Of a stretch of 64,000 nt of DNA, positions 8,154 to 18,003 are shown piece after piece. The first letter of the stretch is position 1. Every line of letters starts with the position of its first letter. A program made the position numbers and the translations under genes. Below the pieces are notes generated by a model that was given only the letters and a program-made list of their open reading frames with translations, searched no databases and had not been told where the DNA came from. Location: contig NZ_JBBEOG010000005.1 of the NCBI RefSeq assembly GCF_037860835.1, positions 248,001-312,000 on the forward strand. Reading direction: 5' to 3'. This DNA comes from Aquipuribacter nitratireducens (GTDB taxonomy: Bacteria > Actinomycetota > Actinomycetes > Actinomycetales > JBBAYJ01).

Positions 8154-9112
8154 CGCTCCGCCCCCTGCCCGGCCGGGGAGGCGGTGAGCCCGAGGTACGC
8201 CTGCTCGATGCGGCCCGCCGTGGGCGCGAAGTGGGTGAGCGGCACACCGGCTCCCACGAGGTCCCGGAGCAGGGCGGCGGCCTCGCGCTCGCCGGCGAGC
8301 ACGACCTCGACCGCGCCGCCCGGGGCGGGTGCCGCCAGCAGGCCCCGGTCCGCGAGCGCCGCCAGCAGCGCCGCCTGGTCGAGCGCGCGCAGCCGCCACC
8401 CGAGCCGCGCGGCGCCCGCGCCGGACCGACCTCCAGCGGCCGCCGGGTCCGCCGCGACGGTCCGCCCGCCGAGCACGAAGACGGCGTCGTCGGCGAGGTC
8501 GTCGAGCTCGCTCAGCACGTGGGAGGACACGAGCACGCAGCAGCCCTCGTCGGCCAGGCCACGCAGCACGTGCCGCAGCTCGATGCGCGACCCGGGGTCG
8601 AGCCCCGAGGCCGGCTCGTCGAGCACGAGCACGGAGGGGTCGTGGACGAGCGCCCGCGCGAGGCCGAGCCGCTGCTTCTGGCCCCGGGACAGGACGCGCG
8701 CCGGCGCGTCGGCGAGGGGCTCGAGGCGGACGGTGGCGAGCAGCTCCGGCACGCGGGCGGCGGCCACGTCGCGTGGCAGACGGTAGGCGTCGGCGAAGAC
8801 GGCGAGGTGCTCGGTCACGGTGAGCGCGTCCCACGCCCCGAAGACGTCGGGCATCCAGCCGAGCCGGGCCCGGACCGCCGCCGCCTCGCGCGTCGGGTCG
8901 AAGCCCCCCACCCGCACGCTCCCGGCGTCCGGCTCCAGCAGCCCCGCCACCATGAGCATGAGCGTCGTCTTGCCCGAGCCGTTGGGACCGACGAGGGCCG
9001 TGACCCGTCCGGCCGGCGCCGAGAACGTCATGTCGGTGACCGCTCGGACTCGACCGAAGGCTCGCGCGACGGAGACGACCTCGATCCCCTCGCCCGCCTC
9101 GCGGCCCGTCAC
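8150..9112 (-). CDS. ABC transporter ATP-binding protein
   Basis: A 320-residue cytoplasmic ATPase. Walker A is GPNGSGKTT (about 42-50), the signature is LSRGQKQRL, Walker B with the catalytic Glu is [12 protein letters not shown], and the switch His lies in [13 protein letters not shown]. The C-terminal 90 residues are the extra domain typical of ABC-2 (CcmA-like) exporters. First gene of a two-gene operon with its permease. It is divergent from ask, with about 135 bases between the starts. Confidence 0.93.
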   Translation of the reverse strand: MTGREAGEGIEVVSVARAFGRVRAVTDMTFSAPAGRVTALVGPNGSGKTTLMLMVAGLLEPDAGSVRVGGFDPTREAAAVRARLGWMPDVFGAWDALTVTEHLAVFADAYRLPRDVAAARVPELLATVRLEPLADAPARVLSRGQKQRLGLARALVHDPSVLVLDEPASGLDPGSRIELRHVLRGLADEGCCVLVSSHVLSELDDLADDAVFVLGGRTVAADPAAAGGRSGAGAARLGWRLRALDQAALLAALADRGLLAAPAPGGAVEVVLAGEREAAALLRDLVGAGVPLTHFAPTAGRIEQAYLGLTASPAGQGAER

Positions 9113-9195
9113 CGGCTCAGGATGCCCGAGCCCGGGGGTGCACTGCGTGGATCCGGTGCGGTCTCACTCCCGCGGCCCTGCCCCGACCCGCTCGG

Positions 9196-9201
9196 TAGAC
9201 T
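9196..9201 (+). promoter_or_regulatory. Probable -10 element (TAGACT) of ask-asd
   Basis: TAGACT lies 48 bases before the GTG at 9250, giving a leader of about 40 bases that contains the AGGAGG ribosome site at 9233-9238. The -35 region is weak. Confidence 0.45.
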
Positions 9202-9249
9202 CCGCCGGGCTCCCGCCGGTGGAGCCGCGGCGAGGAGGTGGAGCAGGAC

Positions 9250-10523
<1,274 letters not shown>

Positions 10524-10527
<4 letters not shown>

Positions 10528-11645
10528 CGGTGACCACGACCACCACGACCAGCGCGGGTCGCAGCATCCGCAAGCCCACCCTCGCCGTCGTCGGGGCCAC
10601 CGGCGCCGTCGGCGCCGTCATGCTCGACATCCTCAGCAGCCGGCCCGACGTGTGGGGCGAGATCCGCCTCGTCGCCTCCGCGCGCTCCGCCGGCAAGGTC
10701 CTGCAGGTCCGGGGCGAGGACGTCGAGGTCAAGGCGCTGTCGCCCGGCGTGTTCGACGGCGTCGACGTCGCGATGTTCGACGTGCCCGACGAGGTGAGTG
10801 CCGACTGGGCGCCCGTCGCGGCCGCCCGCGGCGCCGTCGCGGTCGACAACTCCGGCGCCTTCCGCATGGACCCCGACGTGCCGCTCGTCGTGCCCGAGGT
10901 CAACCCGGAGGCGGTCCGCGAACGCCCCAAGGGGATCATCGCGAACCCCAACTGCACGACGCTCACGATGATGGCCGCGCTCGGTGCCCTGCACCGCCGC
11001 TGGCGCCTCACCCAGCTCGTCGTCGCGAGCTACCAGGCCGCCTCCGGCGCGGGCCGGCCGGGCATCGACCGGCTGCGCGCCGAGCTCGGGGTGGTCGCCG
11101 CCGACGAGACCCTCGGCAGCAGCGCGGGGGACGTCCGCCGCGCGGTCGCCGCCGCCCTCGACGACGGCGCCGAGGACCGGTTCCCGTTCGGGGCGCCGCT
11201 CGCGATGAACGTCGTGCCCTTCGCGGGGAGCCTGAAGGACGACGGCTGGACGAGTGAGGAGCTGAAGGTCCGCAACGAGTCGCGGAAGATCCTCGGCATC
11301 CCGGACCTCAAGGTGTCGGCGACGTGCGTGCGCGTGCCCGTCGTCACGACCCACTCCCTCGCGGTGCACGCGACGTTCGCCTCGACGCTCACCGCGGACG
11401 AGGCGCGCGCGGAGCTCGCCGCGCAGCCGACGGTCGTCGTGCTCGACGAGCCGGAGAAGGGCGTGTACCCGACGCCCGCCGACGTCGTCGGCGAGGACCC
11501 GACGTACGTGGGACGCATCCGGCAGGCGCTCGACTTCCCCGACACGCTCGACCTCTTCGTCAGCGGCGACAACCTCCGCAAGGGCGCCGCGCTCAACACG
11601 GCGGAGATCGCCGAGCTCGTGGCGGCCGAGCTCACCGGGGGCTGA
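10524..11645 (+). CDS. asd: Aspartate-semialdehyde dehydrogenase
   Basis: A 373-residue NADPH enzyme making aspartate semialdehyde from aspartyl phosphate. The N-terminal Rossmann motif is [13 protein letters not shown], the catalytic Cys is in ANPNCTT, and substrate residues lie in [13 protein letters not shown] and the [10 protein letters not shown] segment. The GTG start overlaps the ask stop (GTGA); a second GTG two codons later is an alternative. A Thr-rich N-terminal tail ([12 protein letters not shown]) is unusual but short. Product supply feeds lysine or DAP for the cell wall, and aspartate itself is the likely precursor for the racemase 2.4 kb downstream. Confidence 0.95.
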
Positions 11646-11647
11646 GC

Positions 11648-12592
11648 GTGCCGACAGGGGGCCGCGGCACCACCCGGGGGGCCGGCCGGCTCCTCGGCGG
11701 CCTCATGGCGGTGGGCGCGTGCACGCTCGCGTGGTCGCTGGCGGAGGCCCGCAGCTTCGTCCTGCGGCGCAGCGAGGTCCCGGTGCTGCGCCCGGGGGAG
11801 CGGCCGCTGCGACTGCTCCACCTCTCCGACCTCCACCTGACGCCCGGGCGCCTCGCCGAGCGTCGCTGGGTGCAGGGGCTCGCGGCGCTGGAGCCGGACA
11901 TCACGGTCGTGACCGGGGACATGCTCGCGCACGTCGACGCCGTCCCCGCCGTGCTCGACGCCCTCGACGGGCTCCTCGAGCGCCCGGGAGCGTTCGTGCT
12001 CGGGTCCAACGACTACCACGCGCCGCAGTGGCGCAACCCGCTCCGCTACTTCGCGGGGCCGTCCTCGACCCTGCCGTCCCCGCCGCCGCTGCCGACCGAC
12101 GACCTCGTCGGCAGCCTCACGAGCGCCGGGTGGCTCGACCTCGACAACGCCCGAGGCTCGCTCGTCGTCGACGGGCGGACCGTCCGCCTCGTCGGCGTCG
12201 ACGACCCGCACCTGCGCCGGGACCGGATGCCGCCCCCGGAAGCCGGCCGCCACGCCGACGGGCTCCGGCTCGGCGTCGCGCACGCGCCGTACACACGCGT
12301 CCTCGACGCCATGGCGGAGGACGGCGCCGACCTCGTGCTCGCGGGGCACACGCACGGGGGGCAGGTGTGCGTGCCGGGCGTGGGGGCCCTCGTCACCAAC
12401 TGCGACCTGCCCCGCCGCTACGCGAAGGGCGTGTTCACGTGGGCCTCCCCGACGCTGCCGCCGGACCGGTTCGGGTCGCCGCCGAGCGCCTGGGTGAACG
12501 TCAGCGCCGGGCTCGGCACCAGCCCGTTCGCACCGGTCCGCCTGGCGTGCCGCCCCGAGGCGTCGCTGCTCACGCTCGTCCCTCGCGCGTGA
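11648..12592 (+). CDS. Membrane-anchored metallophosphoesterase
   Basis: A 314-residue calcineurin-like phosphoesterase with an N-terminal hydrophobic anchor (about residues 15-32). Metal ligands appear in order: HLSDLHL, VTGDM, GSNDY (the usual GNHD replaced by GSND, typical of this actinobacterial subgroup), and LAGHTHGGQ. It is expected to face outside and to cleave a phosphate ester; YkuE-like relatives are linked to the envelope. It starts 2 bases after asd and precedes the peptidoglycan ligase gene, and the same gene lies next to ponA2 in mycobacteria (Rv3683), which supports a cell-wall role. The substrate is unknown. Confidence 0.88.
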   Translation: MPTGGRGTTRGAGRLLGGLMAVGACTLAWSLAEARSFVLRRSEVPVLRPGERPLRLLHLSDLHLTPGRLAERRWVQGLAALEPDITVVTGDMLAHVDAVPAVLDALDGLLERPGAFVLGSNDYHAPQWRNPLRYFAGPSSTLPSPPPLPTDDLVGSLTSAGWLDLDNARGSLVVDGRTVRLVGVDDPHLRRDRMPPPEAGRHADGLRLGVAHAPYTRVLDAMAEDGADLVLAGHTHGGQVCVPGVGALVTNCDLPRRYAKGVFTWASPTLPPDRFGSPPSAWVNVSAGLGTSPFAPVRLACRPEASLLTLVPRA

Positions 12593-12637
12593 GCGCCGGG
12601 TGCGCGCGCGGGGACCTGCTCGTCCTCGCGGCGCCGG

Positions 12638-12643
12638 TACCGT
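12638..12643 (+). promoter_or_regulatory. -10 element (TACCGT) for the ATP-grasp/racemase pair
   Basis: TACCGT ends seven bases before the GTG at 12651. It suggests the two-gene unit has its own near-leaderless promoter in the 58-base gap after the phosphoesterase. Confidence 0.45.
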
Positions 12644-12650
12644 GGGCGCC

Positions 12651-13937
12651 GTGAGCCCCCGCTTCGCCGCCGTCGTGCTCGGGGGGGACATCGGCGCGTA
12701 CTCGCTCGCGCGGCACTTCCACGAGAACCACGGGGTGAAGGCGACCGTCGTCTCGGCCGCCGCGAGCGGCCTCATGGCCCGCTCCACGGTCATGCACCAC
12801 GTCGCGGTCCCCGAGCTGGAGGACCCGGACGTCCTCGTCGCCGCCGTCCACCGGGCGGTCGCGCCCGACCGGCCCACCCTCGTGCTCGCGAGCGCCGACC
12901 GGCTCGTAAGCCGGCTCGTGGCGCTGCGGGACCGCCTGCCCGCGACGGCCGTCCTGCCGTACGTCGAGGAGCCGCTGCTGCGCCGCATGACGGACAAGGC
13001 GAGGTTCAGCGCCCTGTGCGACGAGCTCGGCGTCGCCCACCCGGCGACCGTGGTCGTCGACCTCGCCACGCTGCCGGCGGCCGCGACGGCCGCCGACGTC
13101 GACGCCCTCGTCGACACCTCGGCTCTCACCTTCCCCGTCTTCGCGAAGGCCGCGAGCACGGTCGCGTACGCCGCCGTGCGCTTCACGGGCAAGAGCAAGG
13201 GGTTCGAGGTCGCGGACCGCCCGCAGCTGCTCGAGCTGCTCGCGCGCGTCCGTCGCGCCGGGTACACCGACGCCTTCCTCGTGCAGGAGCTCGTGGCCGG
13301 CGACGACGCCGGGATGCGGATCCTCACGTGCTGGTCGGACCGCTCCGGCCGGGTCCGCTACTCCTCCTACGGCCAGGTCCTGCTGGAGGAGCACGCCCCC
13401 AGCGCGATCGGCAACCCCGCTGCCATCCTCACCGACCACGACGAGGCGGTGGTGGCCGACGCGACGCGCCTCCTCGAGCACGTCGGGTGGACGGGCTGGG
13501 CGAACTTCGACCTCAAGGCGGACCCCCGGACCGGCCGCACCCTCTTCTTCGAGCTCAACCCGCGCCTCGGGCGGAGCAACTTCTACGTCGCCGCCGGGCA
13601 GCTCGACCCCGTCGGACCGTACGTCCGCGAGCACGTGCTCGACGAGGACCCCTTCCCGCCCGGCTTCCCCGCTCACGCGGAACCGGGGCACCTGTTCACG
13701 GTCCTGCCCAAGCACCTGCTGCTGCGCTACCTCGACGAGGCGACCCGTGCCCGGGTGAAGGCCGCCTACCGGGGCGGGCGCGTGCACAACCCGCTGTGGT
13801 ACGCCGCGGAGCACGACCCCCGCCGTACCGCCTACCTCGTCGCCAGCCACGTCAACCAGTACCGCAAGTTCGCCCGGCACTACCCGCTCGCCGTCGCCCG
13901 GTCCCGCGCGGCCACCCCGGTCGGGCCGCGCGCGTGA
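12651..13937 (+). CDS. ATP-grasp carboxylate-amine ligase (probable D-aspartate ligase for peptidoglycan bridge)
   Basis: A 428-residue protein with an N-terminal pre-ATP-grasp fold (FAAVVLGGDIGAYSLARHFH), a central Lys-containing ATP-binding segment (LTFPVFAKAA) and the metal-binding strand LFFELNPRLGRSNFY. This is the pattern of carboxylate-amine ligases that include the Enterococcus D-aspartate ligase AslA. The next gene, overlapping by 4 bases, is an aspartate/glutamate racemase. The most economical reading is that the racemase makes D-Asp (or D-Glu) and this enzyme attaches it to the stem-peptide lysine. The amino acid is not determinable from sequence. Start at GTG 12651. Confidence 0.8.
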   Translation: MSPRFAAVVLGGDIGAYSLARHFHENHGVKATVVSAAASGLMARSTVMHHVAVPELEDPDVLVAAVHRAVAPDRPTLVLASADRLVSRLVALRDRLPATAVLPYVEEPLLRRMTDKARFSALCDELGVAHPATVVVDLATLPAAATAADVDALVDTSALTFPVFAKAASTVAYAAVRFTGKSKGFEVADRPQLLELLARVRRAGYTDAFLVQELVAGDDAGMRILTCWSDRSGRVRYSSYGQVLLEEHAPSAIGNPAAILTDHDEAVVADATRLLEHVGWTGWANFDLKADPRTGRTLFFELNPRLGRSNFYVAAGQLDPVGPYVREHVLDEDPFPPGFPAHAEPGHLFTVLPKHLLLRYLDEATRARVKAAYRGGRVHNPLWYAAEHDPRRTAYLVASHVNQYRKFARHYPLAVARSRAATPVGPRA

Positions 13938-14650
13938 CGCGCCGCCTCGTCGGCGTCGTCGGCGGGGTGGGCCCCCTCGCGACCGCCTACTTCCTCGACC
14001 GGGTCGTCCGGCTCACCGACGCCGCGACCGACCAGGAGCACGTCGACCTCGTCGTCCACCAGCGGGCCTCGATCCCCGACCGGACCGCGTTCCTCCTCGG
14101 TCGTAGCGACGCCGACCCGGGGCCGGTCATGGCGGCGTGCGCGCGCGAGCTCGTCCAGCTCGGTGCGGAGGCGGTCGTGCTGCCGTGCAACACGGCGGAG
14201 CCGTTCCTGCCGGTCGTGCAGGCGGAGGCCGGGGTCGAGGTCGTCGGCATCGTCCGGGCCACTGTCGCAGAGGCGGTCGGGACCGTCCCGGGGCTCGACC
14301 GGGTCGGTGTCCTCGCCACCGACGGCACGCTCGCCGCGCGGACGTACCACGACGAGCTGGCCCGCGTGGGCGCGGAGGCGGTCGTCCCCGACCCGGCCGA
14401 CCAGGCCGTCGTCATGCGCGTCATCTACGAGCAGGTGAAGGCGGGCCGGGAGGTCGACGTCGCCGCGCTCGCGGCCGTCGCCGACCGGCTCGCCGCCCGG
14501 GGCGCCCAGTGCGTCGTCCTCGGGTGCACGGAGCTCTCCGTCGTCGCGGCGAGCACGACGGCGCTCACCGTGGCGACCGTCGTCGACTCCGTCGAGGCGC
14601 TCGCCCGCGCGACGATCCGCCTCGCCGGCGCCCCGGTCGCCGCACCCTGA
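13934..14650 (+). CDS. Aspartate/glutamate racemase family protein
   Basis: A 238-residue enzyme of normal family length. It begins RRLVGVVGGVGPLATAYF, has the two catalytic cysteines in VLPCNTAEPF and VLGCTELSVV, and needs no cofactor. Members interconvert L- and D-aspartate (or glutamate). Its GTG overlaps the stop of the ATP-grasp ligase (GTGA), so the products are coupled. Because most actinobacteria have MurI elsewhere for D-Glu, a dedicated D-Asp supply for a cross-bridge is likelier than general D-Glu synthesis. This is inference; MurI function cannot be excluded. Confidence 0.88.
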   Translation: MTRRLVGVVGGVGPLATAYFLDRVVRLTDAATDQEHVDLVVHQRASIPDRTAFLLGRSDADPGPVMAACARELVQLGAEAVVLPCNTAEPFLPVVQAEAGVEVVGIVRATVAEAVGTVPGLDRVGVLATDGTLAARTYHDELARVGAEAVVPDPADQAVVMRVIYEQVKAGREVDVAALAAVADRLAARGAQCVVLGCTELSVVAASTTALTVATVVDSVEALARATIRLAGAPVAAP

Positions 14651-14684
14651 CGGCAGACCCCGGCAGCCGTGCCCGGGAGACGCC

Positions 14685-14718
14685 GAGAGGCCGGCTCCCC
14701 GGAGGGAACCGGCCTCTC
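14685..14718. terminator. Hairpin terminator between racemase and tRNA-Pro
   Basis: A 10-base-pair perfect stem, GAGAGGCCGG / CCGGCCTCTC, with a 14-base loop. It lies 34 bases after the racemase stop and just beyond the 3' end of the minus-strand tRNA-Pro, so it can end both transcripts. Confidence 0.75.
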
Positions 14719-14725
14719 ACGCACG

Positions 14726-14799
14726 TCGGGCTGGCGGGATTTGAACCCACGACCCCCTCGTCCCGAACGAGGTGCGCTACCAAGCTGCGCTACAGCCCG
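14726..14799 (-). tRNA. tRNA-Pro (anticodon CGG)
   Basis: Minus-strand cloverleaf. The acceptor arms are CGGGCTG and CAGCCCG with discriminator A. The anticodon stem CCTCG/CGAGG encloses TTCGGGA (anticodon CGG), and the T-arm contains GGTTCAAATCC. Length is 74 nt and CCA is not encoded. Confidence 0.97.
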
Positions 14800-14862
14800 T
14801 GCGGTGCCCGAGTGTAGCCGAGGCGAGCGGGCACCCGTGACGCCGACCGGTGGCTGACGGCC

Positions 14863-17448
14863 TCAGTCGTCGTCACCGCCACCGCCGCCGCCGTTGCCAC
14901 CGCCGCCGTTGCCACCGCCGCCGTTGCCGCCGCCGCCGTTGCCGCCGCTCGGCGGGGAGGGCTGCGGGGTGGGCGTCGGTGTCGGCGTCGGCTCCGGCTC
15001 GGGAGCCGGCGGCGGCGGGGGCGGCGGCTCCTCGCCGGCGGACAGCACGAGCGTCACCGAGTCGCCGCGGCGCAGCAGCGCCCCGGAGCCGGGGGACTGG
15101 CCGACGACCCGGCCCTCGGGCACGGAGTCGGAGAACTGGCGGGACCCCGACACCGACACCCGCAGGCCGAGGCGCTCGAGCTCCTGCCGGGCGGCGTCGA
15201 CCGAGTCGCCCCGCACGGACGGCACGGCGAACTGCGGGCCGAAGACGATGTCGTCGTCGGGGTCGGTGAACTCCTCGTCGCCCCAGCCGAACTGCTGCGA
15301 CGCGGGGATCATGAACCGGTCCCACGTCGGCAGGGACAGCGTCGAGCCGAAGATCTCGGGGATCCGGCGGCCGTTGACGGGGAACGACTCCAGCGACTGG
15401 GGCCGTCCGTCGACGCCCGGGTCACCGACCCACACCGACGCCGCGACCTCGGGCGTGTACCCCGTGAACCACACCGCGACCGAACCCGACGTCGTCCCGG
15501 TCTTGCCCGCGGCGGTGCCGGTGAACTCCGAGCGCCGCGCCGTGCCCTCGACGAGGGTCTCCTGCAGCGCCTCGTTGACGCCGCGTGCGACGTCGGCATC
15601 GACGACCTGCTGGCAGTCCGCCTGCGGGATCGACAGGTTGTTGCCCTCCCGGTCGGTGATGCCGCGGATCGCGTAGCTGTTGCAGTGGACGCCCTCGGCG
15701 GCGAACGTCGCGTACGCCTCGGCGACCGAGAGCGGCGACACCGAGCTGACGCCGAGCGCCATGACCGGCTGCATCTCGACCTGACCGTCGGGGTCGGTCG
15801 CCGGGGTCAGCCCGACCCGCGTCGCCATCTCCTGGATGTCGCAGAGGTCGAGCTGGCTCGTGATCTCCACGTAGGCGGTGTTGGAGGAGCGGAAGGTCGC
15901 CTCCGCGATGCTGAGCGACGACGCCGTCCCGCCGGAGTTGTTGATGGGGAACGTCTGGTTGTCGCGTCGGACAGGGCTGCCGCACTGCGTGAAGTCGCGG
16001 AAGCGGAACTCGCGCCGCTGCGGCGCGGGGACGCGCTCGTTGAGCGTCCGGCCCTGCTCGAGCCACGTCGCGAGCACGATCGGCTTCATGTTCGACCCCG
16101 GCTGGAAGCCGACGCCGCCGCCGTAGCGCTGGTCGACGTTGTAGTTGGTGAACGTGAACGCGGGGTCGGTGCCGTCGCCGCCGTACTGGCGGTTCTGCGC
16201 CATCGCGAGGATCTTGCCGCTGCCGGGCTGCACGACGCTGAGCGCGACACCGGCGCGGTCGGTCTCCGTCACCTGGGTACGGACCGCCTGCCACGCGAGG
16301 TCCTGCACCTCGCGGTCGATCGTCGTCATGATCCGCAGACCACCGCGGTTGAGGAGGTTCTCGCGCTCCTCGACCGTCTCGCCGTAGCGCGGGTCGGACA
16401 GGAAGATCCGGATGACGTAGTCGCAGAAGTACGCGAGGTTGCCGGCGGTGATGCAGCCACGCCGCGGCTCGCGGGGGGCGAGCTGCAGCTCCGACGCGCT
16501 CGCCTCCGCGTACTGCTCCTCGGTGATGGCGCCGGTGTCGAGCATGCGGAACAGGACGGTGTTGCGGCGGCTGATCGCGGCCTCGGGGTTGTCGAGCGGG
16601 TCCCAGCGCGACGGGGACTGCACGACGCCCGCGAGCAGCGCCGCCTGGGCGAGCGTGAGGTCGCTCGCGTTGACGGAGAAGTAGCGCTGGGCGGCGGCCT
16701 GGATGCCGTACGTCGCGTTGCCGAAGTTCGCGATGTTGAGGTATCGCTCGAGGATCTCGTCCTTCGTCAGCTGCTCCTCGAGCGAGATCGCGAGCTTGGC
16801 CTCCCGGAGCTTGCGGCCGTAGCCGACCGGCCCGCTCGCCGCGATCTGCGCCTGGACCGCCTCGAGCTGCTCCGGGTCGCCGGAGTAGACGGCGGCCTCG
16901 AGCTGCACCTGCTTGACGTACTGCTGCGTGAGGGTCGAGGCGCCCTGCTGGGAGCCGCCGAGGACGTTGTTCGCCAGGGCGCGGATCGTGCCGCGGGTGT
17001 CGAGGCCGCCGTGCTCGTAGAAGCGCTCGTCCTCGACCGCGATGATCGCCTTGGGGGCCCACTCGCCCATCCGTGCCAGCGACGTGCTCACGCGGTTCTC
17101 GCTGTAGAAGCGGGCGATGAGCCGGTCGTCGGCGTCGAACATCGCCGAGGTCTGCGACAGCGGCGGGATGTCGAGGTCGGTGGGGAGCTCCTCGTAGTAG
17201 TCGACGCCGGAGCGCGTGAGGTAGCCCGCGGCCCCGGCCGCGGGGAGCACGAGACCGGCGGACAGGACACCCGCGACGACGGCGACGGCGAGGAAGCCGG
17301 CGAGCAGGGTCGTCACGCGGACGAGGGTCGTCGCGGCGTTGCCGGCGTCGTCGCGGCGCAGGCGCAGGAGCACGCCCGTCCGTGCCGCGACGCGCGGCCG
17401 GTGCCCCCCGGCGGCAGCGCGTATCACACGTGTGTCTCGACCCCTCAT
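14863..17448 (-). CDS. Class A penicillin-binding protein (transglycosylase/transpeptidase) with PASTA domain
   Basis: An 861-residue bifunctional peptidoglycan synthase. A cytoplasmic N-terminus and one membrane helix (about 45-70) precede the glycosyltransferase domain (catalytic EDERFYEHGG, then QGASTLTQQYVKQ). The transpeptidase domain follows, with SNMK as the SxxK nucleophile, SSN and KTG (GKTGTTSG), and one PASTA domain (about 765-835). It ends in a Pro-rich segment and a Gly/Asn tail. It matches PonA2 in domain order and in its position opposite a WhiB gene. Start taken at ATG 17448, supported by TACCCT seven bases upstream; GTG 17475 would add nine residues. Confidence 0.94.
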   Translation of the reverse strand: MRGRDTRVIRAAAGGHRPRVAARTGVLLRLRRDDAGNAATTLVRVTTLLAGFLAVAVVAGVLSAGLVLPAAGAAGYLTRSGVDYYEELPTDLDIPPLSQTSAMFDADDRLIARFYSENRVSTSLARMGEWAPKAIIAVEDERFYEHGGLDTRGTIRALANNVLGGSQQGASTLTQQYVKQVQLEAAVYSGDPEQLEAVQAQIAASGPVGYGRKLREAKLAISLEEQLTKDEILERYLNIANFGNATYGIQAAAQRYFSVNASDLTLAQAALLAGVVQSPSRWDPLDNPEAAISRRNTVLFRMLDTGAITEEQYAEASASELQLAPREPRRGCITAGNLAYFCDYVIRIFLSDPRYGETVEERENLLNRGGLRIMTTIDREVQDLAWQAVRTQVTETDRAGVALSVVQPGSGKILAMAQNRQYGGDGTDPAFTFTNYNVDQRYGGGVGFQPGSNMKPIVLATWLEQGRTLNERVPAPQRREFRFRDFTQCGSPVRRDNQTFPINNSGGTASSLSIAEATFRSSNTAYVEITSQLDLCDIQEMATRVGLTPATDPDGQVEMQPVMALGVSSVSPLSVAEAYATFAAEGVHCNSYAIRGITDREGNNLSIPQADCQQVVDADVARGVNEALQETLVEGTARRSEFTGTAAGKTGTTSGSVAVWFTGYTPEVAASVWVGDPGVDGRPQSLESFPVNGRRIPEIFGSTLSLPTWDRFMIPASQQFGWGDEEFTDPDDDIVFGPQFAVPSVRGDSVDAARQELERLGLRVSVSGSRQFSDSVPEGRVVGQSPGSGALLRRGDSVTLVLSAGEEPPPPPPPAPEPEPTPTPTPTPQPSPPSGGNGGGGNGGGGNGGGGNGGGGGGDDD

Positions 17449-17455
17449 GTCCACC

Positions 17456-17461
17456 AGGGTA
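17456..17461 (-). promoter_or_regulatory. -10 element (TACCCT) of the PBP gene
   Basis: On the minus strand TACCCT is followed by seven bases and the ATG at 17448, indicating a near-leaderless message and supporting that start over the GTG further upstream. Confidence 0.45.
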
Positions 17462-17613
17462 CGTGCCGACACCACGTGCCCGGCCGCACCGAGCAGCGGC
17501 CACGCCGGGAGCCACCGGCGGCCGCACCATCCCCCGTTCGGTCGACCCCGGGTCGTCCATCGGGGGAGGCAGGTGTGGCCGTTGGGACGTTCCGGGCGCA
17601 GGCCCCCGCTCCC

Positions 17614-17619
17614 TACCGT
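17614..17619 (+). promoter_or_regulatory. Possible -10 element (TACCGT) of whiB
   Basis: TACCGT lies 82 bases before the whiB ATG. It would give a leader of about 75 bases ending in the strong ribosome site GGGAGGGAGG. The -35 region is not obvious. Confidence 0.4.
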
Positions 17620-17700
17620 CGATCACGTCGTCGGAAGGCGGCGAACCAGGCGAGACGCCCCGCGGGCAAGGGACTCCGGCGGGACGGGAGGGAGGTCCGC

Positions 17701-18003
17701 ATGACGTGGATCGAGGAGTGGCCGAGTCAGGGCGCCTGCCGCGCCGAGGACCCGGACGCGCTGTTCGTGCAGGGCGCGGCGCAGCAGCAGGCCAAGCAGG
17801 TGTGCCGGGCGTGCCCCGTGCGCAGCGAGTGCCTCGCGCACGCCCTCGACACGCGGACCGAGTTCGGCGTGTGGGGCGGCGCCACGGAGCGCGAGCGGCG
17901 TCAGCTGCTGCGCGACCACCCGGAGGTCACGTCGTGGCGGGCCGTGCTCATGCACGCGCAGCGCCGGCACGAGGCCGGCCGCCGGCACGTCACGGCGAGC
18001 TGA
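17701..18003 (+). CDS. whiB: WhiB family iron-sulfur transcriptional regulator (WhiB4-like by position)
   Basis: A 100-residue protein with the four iron-sulfur cysteines C13, C35, C38 and C44 (CxxC in VCRACPVRSEC) and the GVWGG turn at 56-60, followed by a basic C-terminal segment for DNA or sigma-factor contact. A [4Fe-4S] cluster makes such proteins sensors of oxygen, NO or redox state. The ribosome site GGGAGGGAGG precedes the ATG. It is divergent from a PonA2-like PBP and convergent with ArsA-like ATPases, the arrangement of mycobacterial whiB4. The last 14 bases overlap the convergent ArsA gene. Confidence 0.94.
   Translation: MTWIEEWPSQGACRAEDPDALFVQGAAQQQAKQVCRACPVRSECLAHALDTRTEFGVWGGATERERRQLLRDHPEVTSWRAVLMHAQRRHEAGRRHVTAS

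Noticed and set aside
9238-9249. Aspartate kinase start at GTG 9238
   Set aside because: This GTG overlaps the ribosome-binding AGGAGG itself and would add residues not typical of the family; GTG 9250 is correctly spaced.
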